Positions 1 through 7,127 of a stretch of DNA of 64,000 nucleotides are shown one piece after another. Origin of the DNA: Sphaerisporangium perillae. GTDB taxonomy: Bacteria; Actinomycetota; Actinomycetes; Streptosporangiales; Streptosporangiaceae. The stretch is taken from assembly GCF_023276435.1 (NCBI RefSeq), contig NZ_JALLPO010000001.1, positions 277,591 to 341,590 on the forward strand, in the 5' to 3' direction. The position numbers and the translations under genes were made by a program. Numbering within the stretch: position 1 is the stretch's first letter; each line of letters opens with the position of its first letter. The notes below the pieces were generated by a model. That model was given only the letters and a program-made list of their open reading frames with translations, was not told the DNA's origin and made no database searches.

Positions 1-960
1 ATCGACGGCCGCAATCTCACCGGCTGGTTCACCGAGGACTTCACCCTTGCCGAGCTGCGCACGCTGCGCGCGGTGGAGCGGCTGCCGAGACTGCGTCCCG
101 ACAGCGCCGCCTTCGACGGCCTGGCGCCGATCGCGACCTTCGACGAGATCGTGGCCCTGGCGAAGCGGGCCGGCGTCGGGGTCTATCCCGAGACCAAGCA
201 CTCGGGCTACTTCACCTCCATCGGGCTGCCCCTGGAGGAGCCGCTGCTCGCGACCCTCGGCCGGTACGGCTGGCGCGAGAAGTCCGACCCGGTGTTCATC
301 CAGTCGTTCGAGACCGCCAACCTGCGGGCGCTGCGCGGCAGGACCCGCCTGCGGCTCGTCCAGCTGCTCGAGTCGTCGGGCGCTCCCCGCGACCTGGTCG
401 CGGCGGGGGACCCGCGCACCTACCGCGACCTGGCGACTCCCGCGGGGCTCGCGCAGATCGCCTCCTACGCCGACGCGATCGGCGTGCCGACCCGCCTGGT
501 GCTGCCGGCGCGCCGCGATGGCGAGCTGCGCGACCCGACCACGCTGGTGGAGGACGCCCACCGCCAGGGCCTGGCCATCCACGTCTGGACCGTCCGGCCG
601 GAGAACGCCTACCTGCCCGCCCGCTTCCGGCAGGGCGACCCGGCGGCGCCGGGGTACGCGGCCGCGCACGGCGACGTGACGGGCTGGCTCAGGATGCTGT
701 ACGGGCTCGGCGTGGACGGGGTGTTCACCGACGATCCCGGCATCGCCCGGCGGACCCGCGACGCGCTGACGAGCGGCGTGGGCGGACCCGAGAGCGGTCG
801 TGACGCAGCGGCCGAGGAGCTTTCAGGTCTCCCCGGCGCACCGGCCGAGGAGCTTTCAGATCTCCCCGGCGCACCGGCCGAGGAGCCCTCATGGCTCTCC
901 GGCGCACCGGCCGATCAGACGAGCGCCTCGGTGTCCATCGGGCGCAGCTCGTCCGCGTAG
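1..960 (+). CDS. glycerophosphodiester phosphodiesterase, 5'-truncated by window edge
   Basis: The frame is open from base 1, so the start and the N-terminal catalytic His motif lie outside the window. The visible 319 residues match the C-terminal two thirds of the GDPD TIM barrel: a GWFTEDFTLAEL segment, a strand with YPETKH (the family's metal-site Glu plus Lys) and later HVWTVRPEN followed by GVDGVFTDDPG, the usual barrel end. The family hydrolyses glycerophosphodiesters to glycerol 3-phosphate and an alcohol; actinomycete members are often secreted, but a signal peptide cannot be seen here. After the domain comes a roughly 60-residue low-complexity tail of three 11-residue repeats (AEELS-LPGAP type). 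The last 46 bases overlap the convergent cysteine-dioxygenase-like gene. The family call is firm; the tail has no assigned role. Confidence 0.85.
   Translation: MDGRNLTGWFTEDFTLAELRTLRAVERLPRLRPDSAAFDGLAPIATFDEIVALAKRAGVGVYPETKHSGYFTSIGLPLEEPLLATLGRYGWREKSDPVFIQSFETANLRALRGRTRLRLVQLLESSGAPRDLVAAGDPRTYRDLATPAGLAQIASYADAIGVPTRLVLPARRDGELRDPTTLVEDAHRQGLAIHVWTVRPENAYLPARFRQGDPAAPGYAAAHGDVTGWLRMLYGLGVDGVFTDDPGIARRTRDALTSGVGGPESGRDAAAEELSGLPGAPAEELSDLPGAPAEEPSWLSGAPADQTSASVSIGRSSSA
814..912 (+). repeat. three tandem 33-bp units at the 3' end of the GDPD gene
   Basis: Units run 814-846, 847-879 and 880-912. The first two differ by about one base and the third is more diverged. The period is a multiple of three, so the repeat adds 11 residues per unit to the protein tail. 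This is probably a replication-slippage minisatellite. Confidence 0.85.
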
Positions 961-1424
961 CTCACCGAGGCGCGGCGCATGACGCCGTCGTCGCTGATGG
1001 AGTACTGGCCGAGGCGCCACAGCGGGGGCGAGTAGGCGTGGATCGACACGCTCTCCGGCGCGTAGCCGTTGATCCGGTGGATGTGCTCGGGCCCGAACGA
1101 CAGCGACTGGCCCTCCGCGACGAGGGTCTCCAGGTGGGCGCCGCCGATGCGGGGGTTGGACTCCTTGACCGCGCCCGCGACCACCCGCACGGCGCCGGAG
1201 GAGACGTCGTGGTCGTGCCAGCCGGTGTCGTCATCGGGACGCCAGCAGATGACCCAGATGTCGACGAAGGAGTCACGGTGGAGGGAGGCGTAGTGCCGCG
1301 CCTCTCCACTATCGCCGAACTCGACGTGCGGCGACCACAGCTCGGGCCGCTGCGCCAGATCTTCGACGAGGTCGCGCAGTTCACGCTTGTTCAGGTATCG
1401 GTCAGGCAATGACTCCCAGGTCAT
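915..1424 (-). CDS. cysteine dioxygenase-like cupin protein
   Basis: This 169-residue protein has the cupin signature of the cysteine dioxygenase family: WHDHD (two metal-binding His), then SSGAVRVVAGAVKE supplying the first-motif end, and a second motif with GPEHIHRI (third His). Known members oxidise cysteine or another thiol (for example 3-mercaptopropionate) with a mononuclear iron; the substrate here cannot be read from sequence. The ATG at 1424 lies 9 bases after AAAGGAG. The start overlaps the end of the upstream amidohydrolase by 23 bases, which suggests translational coupling in one operon. Its 3' end overlaps the convergent GDPD gene. Confidence 0.8.
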   Translation of the reverse strand: MTWESLPDRYLNKRELRDLVEDLAQRPELWSPHVEFGDSGEARHYASLHRDSFVDIWVICWRPDDDTGWHDHDVSSGAVRVVAGAVKESNPRIGGAHLETLVAEGQSLSFGPEHIHRINGYAPESVSIHAYSPPLWRLGQYSISDDGVMRRASVSYADELRPMDTEALV

Positions 1425-2370
1425 CTGGCACGGCTCCTTTCAGGTTGAGCAGACGTGTTGGATTGGTCACCGAGATCTGGTGCTCGATCGCCTCGCCGAG
1501 CAACGCCGAGGCCGGTGAGGCATAGGGGGCGTCCGAGCCGAGGACGACGACCTCGACGCCGGCCACCCGGGTGATCGCGTCGATGGCCTGGTGGCCGTAG
1601 GACGAGGTCTCCAGGAAGGCGTCGGTGTCGACGGCGCCCCGGGCCGACCCGCCTCTGGCGATGAATCGCTCCACGTGCAGGGGAGCGAGGCCGCTGAGCA
1701 GCGCGAAGCAGACGCGGAGCCGGGGGTGCCGGGGGCGGCCGAACGCGCGGAAGGCGTACCAGGCGGCGTGCATCTGCTGGACGTAGGGCACCATCGCCGG
1801 CCACCAGCCGGGCTCCTCGGCGGCTCCGGCGGGCGCCGCGGCTCCGGCGGCCGGTGCGGCTCCGGTGCCTGCGGCCCCGGCCGGACCGGGATGGACGAAC
1901 AGCGGCAGGTCGCGGTCTTCGAGCAGGTCGAGCAGCGGGGCGACCCGGGCGAAGCCCGCGGCGTCGAGCAGGGTGGTCGCGGGGAGCTGGAGCCCGGCGA
2001 AGCCGCTGTCGAGGACCTTGGCGGTGCGCTGGGGGTCGATCTCGGTGACGCAGGTGGAGGCCCACGCGCGAAACGTCGGCGGCAGCGCGAGCGCCCCGTC
2101 GTGGTAGGCGCGGAGCAGTGGCCACGCGTCCTCGGGGGCCAGGTGCTCGATGCCGAGCGGGCTCGAGAGCGACACCAGCGCGAGGTCGATGCCGTGGCCG
2201 GCGTTGAACGTGAGCCGATGGCCGAGGTCGTGGTCGAGCGGGTTCACCGCGTACGGTGCCTCGCCGTCGAGGTACAGGGTCCAGCCGGAGAGGAACGGCG
2301 GCGTGCCGCGTCCGCGCAGCGCGTCGACGAATCCGGGTGTCCAGATGTGCTGGTGCACGTCGATGCCCAT
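1402..2370 (-). CDS. amidohydrolase family (TIM-barrel metal-dependent hydrolase)
   Basis: The 322-residue protein begins MGIDVHQHIWTP; the H-x-H near the N-terminus is the metal-binding motif of amidohydrolase-2 (PF04909-type) enzymes. LFVHPGP near residue 155 and LGSDAPYA near residue 280 supply the later metal His and Asp positions. An Ala/Gly/Pro-rich insertion (about residues 160-185) interrupts the barrel. Enzymes of this group are decarboxylases or hydrolases of small carboxylated or lactone substrates. The start is well defined: GAGGAGG five bases before ATG at 2370. It is first in an operon with the cysteine-dioxygenase-like gene and divergent from a LacI regulator, so a shared catabolic role is likely; the substrate is unknown. 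Confidence 0.8.
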   Translation of the reverse strand: MGIDVHQHIWTPGFVDALRGRGTPPFLSGWTLYLDGEAPYAVNPLDHDLGHRLTFNAGHGIDLALVSLSSPLGIEHLAPEDAWPLLRAYHDGALALPPTFRAWASTCVTEIDPQRTAKVLDSGFAGLQLPATTLLDAAGFARVAPLLDLLEDRDLPLFVHPGPAGAAGTGAAPAAGAAAPAGAAEEPGWWPAMVPYVQQMHAAWYAFRAFGRPRHPRLRVCFALLSGLAPLHVERFIARGGSARGAVDTDAFLETSSYGHQAIDAITRVAGVEVVVLGSDAPYASPASALLGEAIEHQISVTNPTRLLNLKGAVPDDLGVIA

Positions 2371-2439
2371 GTCACCTCCTCACCAGCCAGCTTATCCCAC
2401 AATACCTATCGACTTTGTCGGCAATGTGCGGAGTCAGCC

Positions 2440-2480
2440 GTGAAGCGATTCACTGATTCGTTTCAGTGAAGCGCTTCACT
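2440..2480. promoter_or_regulatory. pair of palindromic LacI-type operators
   Basis: AGTGAAGCGCTTCACT at 2465-2480 is a perfect 16-bp palindrome with the central CG typical of LacI-family operators. GTGAAGCGATTCAC at 2440-2453 is a one-mismatch copy. The centres are about 26 bp apart. Both lie between the divergent amidohydrolase and LacI genes, so the regulator probably controls both directions. Confidence 0.8.
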
Positions 2481-2560
2481 AGGCTCACGTCAACCATCCG
2501 TCCGCCGGTCGAGACGACGGCGGCCCCTCGCCCGACGGGGATTCGGCATAAGCTGGCGTG

Positions 2561-3583
2561 ATGCCGCGCTCCCAGCCACGTAAACGGGCGACGATCCGCG
2601 AGGTGGCGCAGGCGACCGGCCTGTCACCGGCGGCGGTCTCCTACGCGCTGCGAGGTATGCAGGTCTCAGAGGAGACCATCGAGCGGGTCCGCCAGGCCGC
2701 GGCCGAACTCGGCTACGAGGCCGATCCGATCGCCCGTGCTCTCGCCAGCGGGCGCACCGGCATGATCGGAGTGCTGTGCGGCTCGCTGGAGGACCTCTGG
2801 CAGCAGTCGCTCGCGATCGGGCTCGGGCGCGCCCTGCGCGACAAGGACCGGTACGCGTTGATCCTCGACGCCGCCGGCGACCCCGCCCGGGAACGCGCGC
2901 TGGCGCTCCAGCTCCGCGACCAACGGGTGGACGGGTTGATCGTGCAGCCGGTCGACCCGGCCGCGCAGTTCTGGGCGCAGCTCGCCGAGAGCCTTCCGGT
3001 GGTCGCCATCGGCGACGGGCTCCTCGGGGCGCGGTCGGCGGGCGAGGTCGTCTTCGACAACCGCAAGGGGGTCACGCTGGCCCTGGAGTACCTCCGGGGG
3101 AAGGGCCACCGCCACATCGCCGTCCTGACCTCGACGCGGCCGAGCACCCCCGACCGGCCCGCCGACGTCCACGTGACCGCCGAGGCCGAACGCCTGGGGC
3201 TGGACATCGAGGTCGTGACCGCGCCGCACGGCCTCGCCGCCACCACCAAGGCGGTCCGCGAGCTGCTCGCGAGCGACTCCCGTCCGGGCGCGGCCTTCTG
3301 CTTCTCCGACTCCATCGCCTACGGCGTGTACGCGGCGGCCTCCGAGCTGGACCTGCGGGTGCCCGGCGACATCTCGATCATGGGATACGACGACCACCCG
3401 ATGTCAGGGCTGCTCACCCCAGGCCTGACCACCGTCAACTGGGACATCGACGGCATCGTGCGGGCGGCCGTCCGGCTGGTCGTCGCGGCGGCGGAGGGGC
3501 ATAACCGCAGGCGCAGGATCATCCAGGCGCCCGAACTGCGCGAGCGGGGCTCCGTCGGCCAGGTCGGCGTCAGTCCTCGTTGA
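2561..3583 (+). CDS. LacI-family transcriptional regulator
   Basis: The 340-residue protein has an N-terminal helix-turn-helix (ATIREVAQATGLSPAAVSYA, then LGYEADPIARAL hinge helix) and a periplasmic-binding-like sensor domain with SIMGYDDHPMSG near the C-terminus. It should bind the two palindromes just upstream and respond to a small ligand tied to the divergent amidohydrolase and cysteine-dioxygenase-like operon. ATG at 2561 is preferred over the adjacent GTG at 2558: no Shine-Dalgarno is visible, and a TAAGCT -10-like hexamer at about 2549 would place transcription near the ATG, suggesting a leaderless message. Its last 14 bases overlap the convergent membrane-protein gene. Confidence 0.9.
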   Translation: MPRSQPRKRATIREVAQATGLSPAAVSYALRGMQVSEETIERVRQAAAELGYEADPIARALASGRTGMIGVLCGSLEDLWQQSLAIGLGRALRDKDRYALILDAAGDPARERALALQLRDQRVDGLIVQPVDPAAQFWAQLAESLPVVAIGDGLLGARSAGEVVFDNRKGVTLALEYLRGKGHRHIAVLTSTRPSTPDRPADVHVTAEAERLGLDIEVVTAPHGLAATTKAVRELLASDSRPGAAFCFSDSIAYGVYAAASELDLRVPGDISIMGYDDHPMSGLLTPGLTTVNWDIDGIVRAAVRLVVAAAEGHNRRRRIIQAPELRERGSVGQVGVSPR

Positions 3584-3947
3584 GCCCCAGCAGCCTGTCC
3601 AGGAGCCAGGTGATCACACCCACGAGAATGGCCCCGAGGAAGGCGGCCCAGAAACCGCTCACGTGGAACGGCAGGTCGAGCTGCTCGGCGATCCAGCTCG
3701 TGAGCAACAGCAGCAGGGCGTTCACCACCAGGGCGAACAGGCCCAGCGTGAGCGCGTAGAAGGCGCACCCGAACGTCTTGATGATCGGCTTGAGCACGGC
3801 GTTGACGATGCCGAATATGAGCGCGACGGCGACCAGCGTGCCGGCGGTACGCGCCGTGGTGTCTCCGGAGACGGTGATCCCCGGGATCAGGCGCGTGGCG
3901 GCCCAGAGCGCGCCCGCGACAATAAGGATCTTGATAATGATCTTCAC
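3570..3947 (-). CDS. phage-holin-4_2 (PF04020-like) small membrane protein
   Basis: Four hydrophobic segments span a 125-residue protein: about residues 3-20, 33-58, 60-85 and 96-118, separated by short polar loops. The pattern, with LIPGI after the first helix and ALIFGIVNAVLKPIIK in the second, is that of the widespread bacterial membrane family named phage holin family 4_2; most members have no known phage or lytic role. The open frame continues about 330 codons upstream, but that part is compositionally unlike protein, so GTG at 3947 is taken as start. No good ribosome site is visible there. Convergent with and overlapping the LacI gene by 14 bases. Confidence 0.8.
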   Translation of the reverse strand: MKIIIKILIVAGALWAATRLIPGITVSGDTTARTAGTLVAVALIFGIVNAVLKPIIKTFGCAFYALTLGLFALVVNALLLLLTSWIAEQLDLPFHVSGFWAAFLGAILVGVITWLLDRLLGLNED

Positions 3948-4169
3948 ACCCTTGATGTTCGCATCAGTTGCCGGAGAGCGGTAGGGGCTGAAGACCTGGC
4001 GCACGCGGTTTCGGGGCCGGTGAAAGATCGACGGATCTGAGGGTGTTCGCTTGATGGGGGACGCATCCATCGTCCGCGGACGGGCCGGCGGCAAGGTGAT
4101 CACTCGGTCTGCCCGATGTGCATATCCCCGTGATCGCGGGGAAAAGGGGCTAAAGGGGGGTGAGCCCGA

Positions 4170-4445
4170 ATGGACCAGGATGAGCTGCAGTCGCTGTCGC
4201 CCAGGGAGCTGCACGACAGGGCGGTGCACTATGCGGTGACGCACGGTGACTTCGGCTTCCTGTGGGATCTGCTCAAGGTGATCCCGGCGGCGGAGGCCGC
4301 CAGCGGCCACGCGGACGAGACGGCGAACGACCTGAGCCGGGTGTCGGCGCTGCTCAGCGACGCGATGGCCTCCGGTGAGGGCGAGCTCGGCGAGGCGCTG
4401 CGGCCGGTCTACGTCGCCTACCTGTCCAAGCACCCCGACGCCTAG
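4170..4445 (+). CDS. small conserved-looking hypothetical protein (91 aa)
   Basis: An acidic 91-residue soluble protein, mostly predicted helical (LSPRELHDRAVHYA, FLWDLLKVIPAAEA, then a C-terminal RPVYVAYLSKHPDA). The ATG at 4170 follows a G-rich ribosome site (AAAGGGGGG) by about ten bases. I do not recognise a named family with certainty; proteins of this size and layout occur next to OsmC or export genes in actinomycetes. It lies 30 bases before the OsmC gene on the same strand, so the two may be cotranscribed. Confidence 0.75.
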   Translation: MDQDELQSLSPRELHDRAVHYAVTHGDFGFLWDLLKVIPAAEAASGHADETANDLSRVSALLSDAMASGEGELGEALRPVYVAYLSKHPDA

Positions 4446-4475
4446 ACGTCCGCCGCCTGCTTCTAGGCTCCAGGC

Positions 4476-4874
4476 ATGGCATCGGTGAATGTGGAGCGTA
4501 CTGAGAACGGCTTCGTGGCGCGTAACGCGCGCGGGGCGGTGGTCACTATGGGCAGCGGCGACGAGGAAGGCGCGTTCACCCCGGTCGAGCTGCTGCTCGC
4601 CGCGGTGGGCGGCTGCAACATCGTGACCGTCGAGCCGCTCACCGCCCAGCGCGGCCACCGGCTCGTGCGGCTCGCGATGACGGTCGAGGCGGAGAAGATC
4701 GAGCCCACGCTGCTCGGACCGATCACGATCACCTACGACGTCGAGCTGCCCGAGGGCGATCCCGAGGCGGACGAGGTCTTCCGCGCCGTGGCGCACCGCG
4801 TGCACGAGCGGCACTGCACGGTCAGCCGGTCCCTCCAGAAGGGCACCGAGGTCAGGGTCGAACTGCCCGAATAG
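4476..4874 (+). CDS. OsmC-family peroxidase-like protein
   Basis: At 132 residues it has the usual OsmC/Ohr length. The two conserved cysteines of the fold are visible: VGGCNIVTV at about residues 45-53 and RHCTVSRSL near residue 110. PVELLLAAVGGC is the family's diagnostic helix. OsmC proteins reduce organic hydroperoxides through these thiols and act in the cytoplasm. Here the first Cys is preceded by GG and followed by N rather than the canonical CxxM, so it belongs to the general OsmC group rather than classical OsmC or Ohr. A 1.2 kb gene-free region follows. Confidence 0.88.
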   Translation: MASVNVERTENGFVARNARGAVVTMGSGDEEGAFTPVELLLAAVGGCNIVTVEPLTAQRGHRLVRLAMTVEAEKIEPTLLGPITITYDVELPEGDPEADEVFRAVAHRVHERHCTVSRSLQKGTEVRVELPE

Positions 4875-4981
4875 CCGCTGCGGCCAGGCTCCTGGCGCGT
4901 ACCGGTCATGCCCGCGACTTAGACCGAATCTATACCTTGGGATGACGAGCACCTCAGGCCCCGGTATGTAGTGTTAAGGCA

Positions 4982-5157
4982 GGTCAAGGGGGATGCGACC
5001 AGCGTCCGGGATGGGCGCGACGCAGCTTTTCACCATAAGGACGCGGTGGGGGACCGCGTCCGTACAGCGGGACCGCCCGATGCGTTTGGGGGAAGGCATC
5101 GGCGCTGGACCGTGAAGAGTCGGGGCCGGACAGGCGGGGGACTGTCCGGCCCCGATT
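4982..5157. other. row of hairpins with GGGGG loops, candidate structured RNA
   Basis: Four inverted repeats lie in 176 bases, each with a run of five Gs in its loop: 4982-5000 (4-bp stem), 5039-5061 (9-bp perfect stem GGACGCGGT/ACCGCGTCC around GGGGG), 5077-5102 (7-bp stem) and 5118-5157 (13-bp perfect stem plus flanking A/T pairs). On the minus strand the loops read CCCCC, as in the actinobacterial 6C RNA class, which carries C-rich loops. No U-tract or clear promoter fixes the strand. No coding frame fits. Confidence 0.45.
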
Positions 5158-5530
5158 CATGTCCACCCCCGGCTCGGGCCCGCTCGATCCTCCACCCCCT
5201 CGCCCTCTCGCCCTCTTCCCGCATGGCCACTGTTCTCTGGCCTGCCGCTGACCCGGGGCGGCCCTGGACCATGAAGGCCCGCAGTCGCGCCTCTGTTCTG
5301 CGGTCGCGCCCCCGCGCAGGACAGGACATCTCCCCGCCGGGGGTGCCACCTCTTTCCGGAACCCCACCGGGCTTTGCCGTACTCCCCGGTCATCAGGACA
5401 TTTGACTCGCTGCCGAACTCCCATTTTCACCACAGGTCACACACGTCACATCAGTGCTCCGAGCGGCCCGTACGCTGGCGCAGGCATGAAGGGTTGAATG
5501 CCCGATCTAGGGGGGTTCATGCCCAGAAGG
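5158..5530. other. gene-free stretch, nothing recognised
   Basis: C-rich to about 5400, then of lower GC content. No plausible coding frame with a ribosome site, no repeat and no RNA gene was seen on either strand. It separates the hairpin row from the riboswitch promoter. Confidence 0.5.
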
Positions 5531-5543
5531 TAGATCTTATAAT
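5516..5543 (+). promoter_or_regulatory. candidate promoter for the riboswitch transcript
   Basis: A perfect TATAAT at 5538-5543, rare in DNA of this composition, lies about 100 bases before the riboswitch core. The -35 is weak (TTCATG at 5516-5521, 16-bp spacer). The position suits a long riboswitch leader. Confidence 0.5.
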
Positions 5544-5639
5544 GCTTTGTAGAGATTTCGTTTGCTTTGTCCTGACTTGATGGGTAACGTCTATCCCAGA
5601 ACAGGGCGGTGACCTGGTCTTCAGCCAGAAGGCCGCCGC

Positions 5640-5772
5640 CCTAGCGTCGAATCTCGAGGGCCTACCTAGCCCAAGGGAACCGGGGACCCAAGTCTCATTG
5701 GGGTGAATCCGCGCGAGCGGTAGGGCGACTCCACGTCCGAACCCGTCAGCTAACCCGGTAGACGTCAGTGGA
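5640..5772 (+). promoter_or_regulatory. cyclic di-AMP riboswitch (ydaO/yuaA class)
   Basis: The conserved blocks of the ydaO class occur in order: AGCGTCGAATC at 5642, GGGAACCGGGGACCC at 5675, TTGGGGTGAATCC at 5698, GTAGGGCGACTCC at 5720, then CCGAACCCGTCAGCTAACC at 5738 and GGTAGACGTC at 5757. GCGTC near the start pairs with GACGTC at the end to close the outer stem. In actinomycetes this class usually turns off genes for resuscitation factors, lytic enzymes and other wall proteins when c-di-AMP is high. A hairpin (AGGGCGG/CCGCCCT, about 5603-5642) precedes the core. The downstream gene encodes a secreted barrel protein, which fits. Confidence 0.92.
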
Positions 5773-6080
5773 GAGGAGACCCGAGTGGACCACCCCACTC
5801 CGTCCCCCGGGCAACCCTAAACCCGGATCTCGCCGTCAGAAGCGGCGGACAAGTCGGCTGGTAGCAGCCGTCGACCGGGCGATTCGTTCGCCCTTTGCGA
5901 CGTGGTGGCTCACGCCACCCCAACCCGACCTACGTAAGAAAGCGCTCGCGCAGCGGCAGACCCTGCCTCATCATGCTGCCTCAGTCTCTGAGAAGACGCT
6001 TTCCACTCCCGGCACCGAACCCCCTTGACGAATTCGGAGCTCGGGTCCCCTTGTCTTCTGATGAAAGATCCTAACCTCCC
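5773..6080 (+). promoter_or_regulatory. riboswitch leader / expression platform
   Basis: About 300 untranslated bases lie between the aptamer and the start codon. Visible structures are a hairpin GGTGGC/GCCACC at 5904-5919 and a longer-range pair GAAAGCG at 5938-5944 with CGCTTTC at 5997-6003. One of these could be the terminator or antiterminator. No open frame of interest is present. Confidence 0.4.
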
Positions 6081-6689
6081 ATGCCTTCTTTCTTCACAAC
6101 CCCCAAATGCCGCATCATGTCGAGCATCATCGGTGCCGCCCTGATGTGCGGCGCAACCGTCGGAACGTGCGCCACCGCGCAGGCCTCCATCAAGCCCACC
6201 GGGACCGACAAGACGCGCCTCGTGGAGCCGATCCTGCTGAAGGGCTCCACCAAGGCCTCCTACTTCTGGGACGACTCTTCGGGTCGCATGGGTGACACGG
6301 GTCTTCCGGCCATCGGCAAGCCGATGCAGAAGGGCCTGTTCGCCAGCCCCAGCTGGCCGCTCGGCACCGAGGGATATGTGATCTACAAGGGCAAGAAGGC
6401 GCCGTTCTTCATCGGTGACCGCGGCCCCGGCATCCCCTCCGAGAGCGGCGTCATGCTGGACATCGACGGCAAGACCTTCGCGGAGCTGACCGGCGGCAAC
6501 TTCAGCGACACCTCCCTGATGGTGACCGGCTTCGACGCCGGCCACATCAAGGTCGACTACGTCATCACCAAGTGGGGCAGCGGTCCCGGCAAGAAGAACC
6601 GGCCCGTGCCGTTCTCCGCCGGAGCCTGGGGCGTCTACGACAAGAACCCCGCCAAGCCCCCCGTGGCCCTCGCCTCCCTCGGCGACTGA
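6081..6689 (+). CDS. secreted RlpA-like double-psi beta-barrel protein
   Basis: A signal peptide is evident (short basic start, hydrophobic MSSIIGAALMCGATVGTC, cleavage near ATAQA), giving an exported protein of about 165 residues. The mature part carries KGLFASPSWPLGTEGYV, then FFIGDRGPG and a following LDIDGKTFAEL. This follows the RlpA/DPBB pattern (PFGT..., V-DRGP, D-S...A...L), whose Asp is catalytic in lytic transglycosylase members. It sits behind a c-di-AMP riboswitch, a position typical of actinomycete wall-remodelling proteins. ATG 6081 has no strong ribosome site; an in-frame ATG at 6117 would still keep the signal core. Whether it cuts peptidoglycan is an inference. Confidence 0.75.
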   Translation: MPSFFTTPKCRIMSSIIGAALMCGATVGTCATAQASIKPTGTDKTRLVEPILLKGSTKASYFWDDSSGRMGDTGLPAIGKPMQKGLFASPSWPLGTEGYVIYKGKKAPFFIGDRGPGIPSESGVMLDIDGKTFAELTGGNFSDTSLMVTGFDAGHIKVDYVITKWGSGPGKKNRPVPFSAGAWGVYDKNPAKPPVALASLGD

Positions 6690-6826
6690 CCAGAACGCCG
6701 GCCTCTCCAGCGGTCCGCGCTCCCGCCTTCCGAACAGGCTCGCACTCTCTGCCGTTCGAGCGGGTCCGCACCCACCTGCTGTCCGAGCAAGGCCCGCACT
6801 GGTCCGCCGACTCCGTACATCTCTGC

Positions 6827-6858
6827 GGGACGCCTGAACGACACCGTCCGGGCGTCCC
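6827..6858. terminator. hairpin downstream of the RlpA-like gene
   Basis: GGGACGCC at 6827-6834 pairs perfectly with GGCGTCCC at 6851-6858 over a 16-base loop. There is no U-tract, but factor-independent terminators of actinomycetes often lack one. The rest of 6690-6942 holds no recognisable gene. Confidence 0.4.
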
Positions 6859-6942
6859 AGCGCCTTCCTGGTAGCGGGCGCGCCGCATCGCCGCCGCCGA
6901 TGTGCGCAGCTTCGCCAGGACTGCTAAAGTCACCGTAGTCAC

Positions 6943-7019
6943 GCGCCGCTAGCTCAGTTGGTTAGAGCAGCTGACTCTTAATCAGCGGGTCCGGGGTTCG
7001 AGTCCCTGGCGGCGCACCA
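6943..7019 (+). tRNA. tRNA-Lys (anticodon CTT)
   Basis: A complete cloverleaf: acceptor arms GCGCCGC (6943-6949) and GCGGCGC (7009-7015), D-arm TAGCTCAGTTGGTTAGAGC, anticodon stem GCTGA/TCAGC with loop CTCTTAA (anticodon CTT), T-arm with GGTTCGAGTCC, discriminator A and encoded CCA (7017-7019). A TAAAGT-like -10 lies about 20 bases upstream. An identical gene is at 30302-30378. Confidence 0.97.
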
Positions 7020-7100
7020 CGGTTCATACCGATGACCTGGGCATTCTCCCCACCGGGGAGGGTGCCCACAGTCGTTTCCGGCCCGTTGAGATCGTTCCGG
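7016..7100 (+). repeat. sequence 3' of tRNA-Lys shared with the second tRNA-Lys copy
   Basis: Bases after the CCA end share blocks with 30375-30460: CCGATGACCTGGGCATTCT, then GGAGGGTGCCCACAGTC and TTTCCGG. In the first copy GGGCA and TGCCC flank CTCCCC/GGGGAG, forming a terminator-like hairpin; in the second only the outer arms are kept. This supports duplication of the tRNA together with its terminator. Confidence 0.7.
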
Positions 7101-7127
7101 GCACTGGCGGGACCTCCACGCCCACGG

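Noticed and set aside
4121..4145. CRISPR-repeat-like hairpin (TCCCCG/CGGGGA) resembling type I-E repeats
   Set aside because: Only a single copy, no spacers and no cas genes in the window.
3948..4952. N-terminal extension of the holin-like membrane protein to 460 residues
   Set aside because: The extension overlaps antisense two convincing genes (4170-4445 and 4476-4874) and lacks protein-like composition.
6029..6052. Vector-polylinker-like string (GAATTCGGAGCTCGGG)
   Set aside because: It differs from real pUC polylinkers by inserted bases and sits in an otherwise natural leader sequence; chance is more likely.
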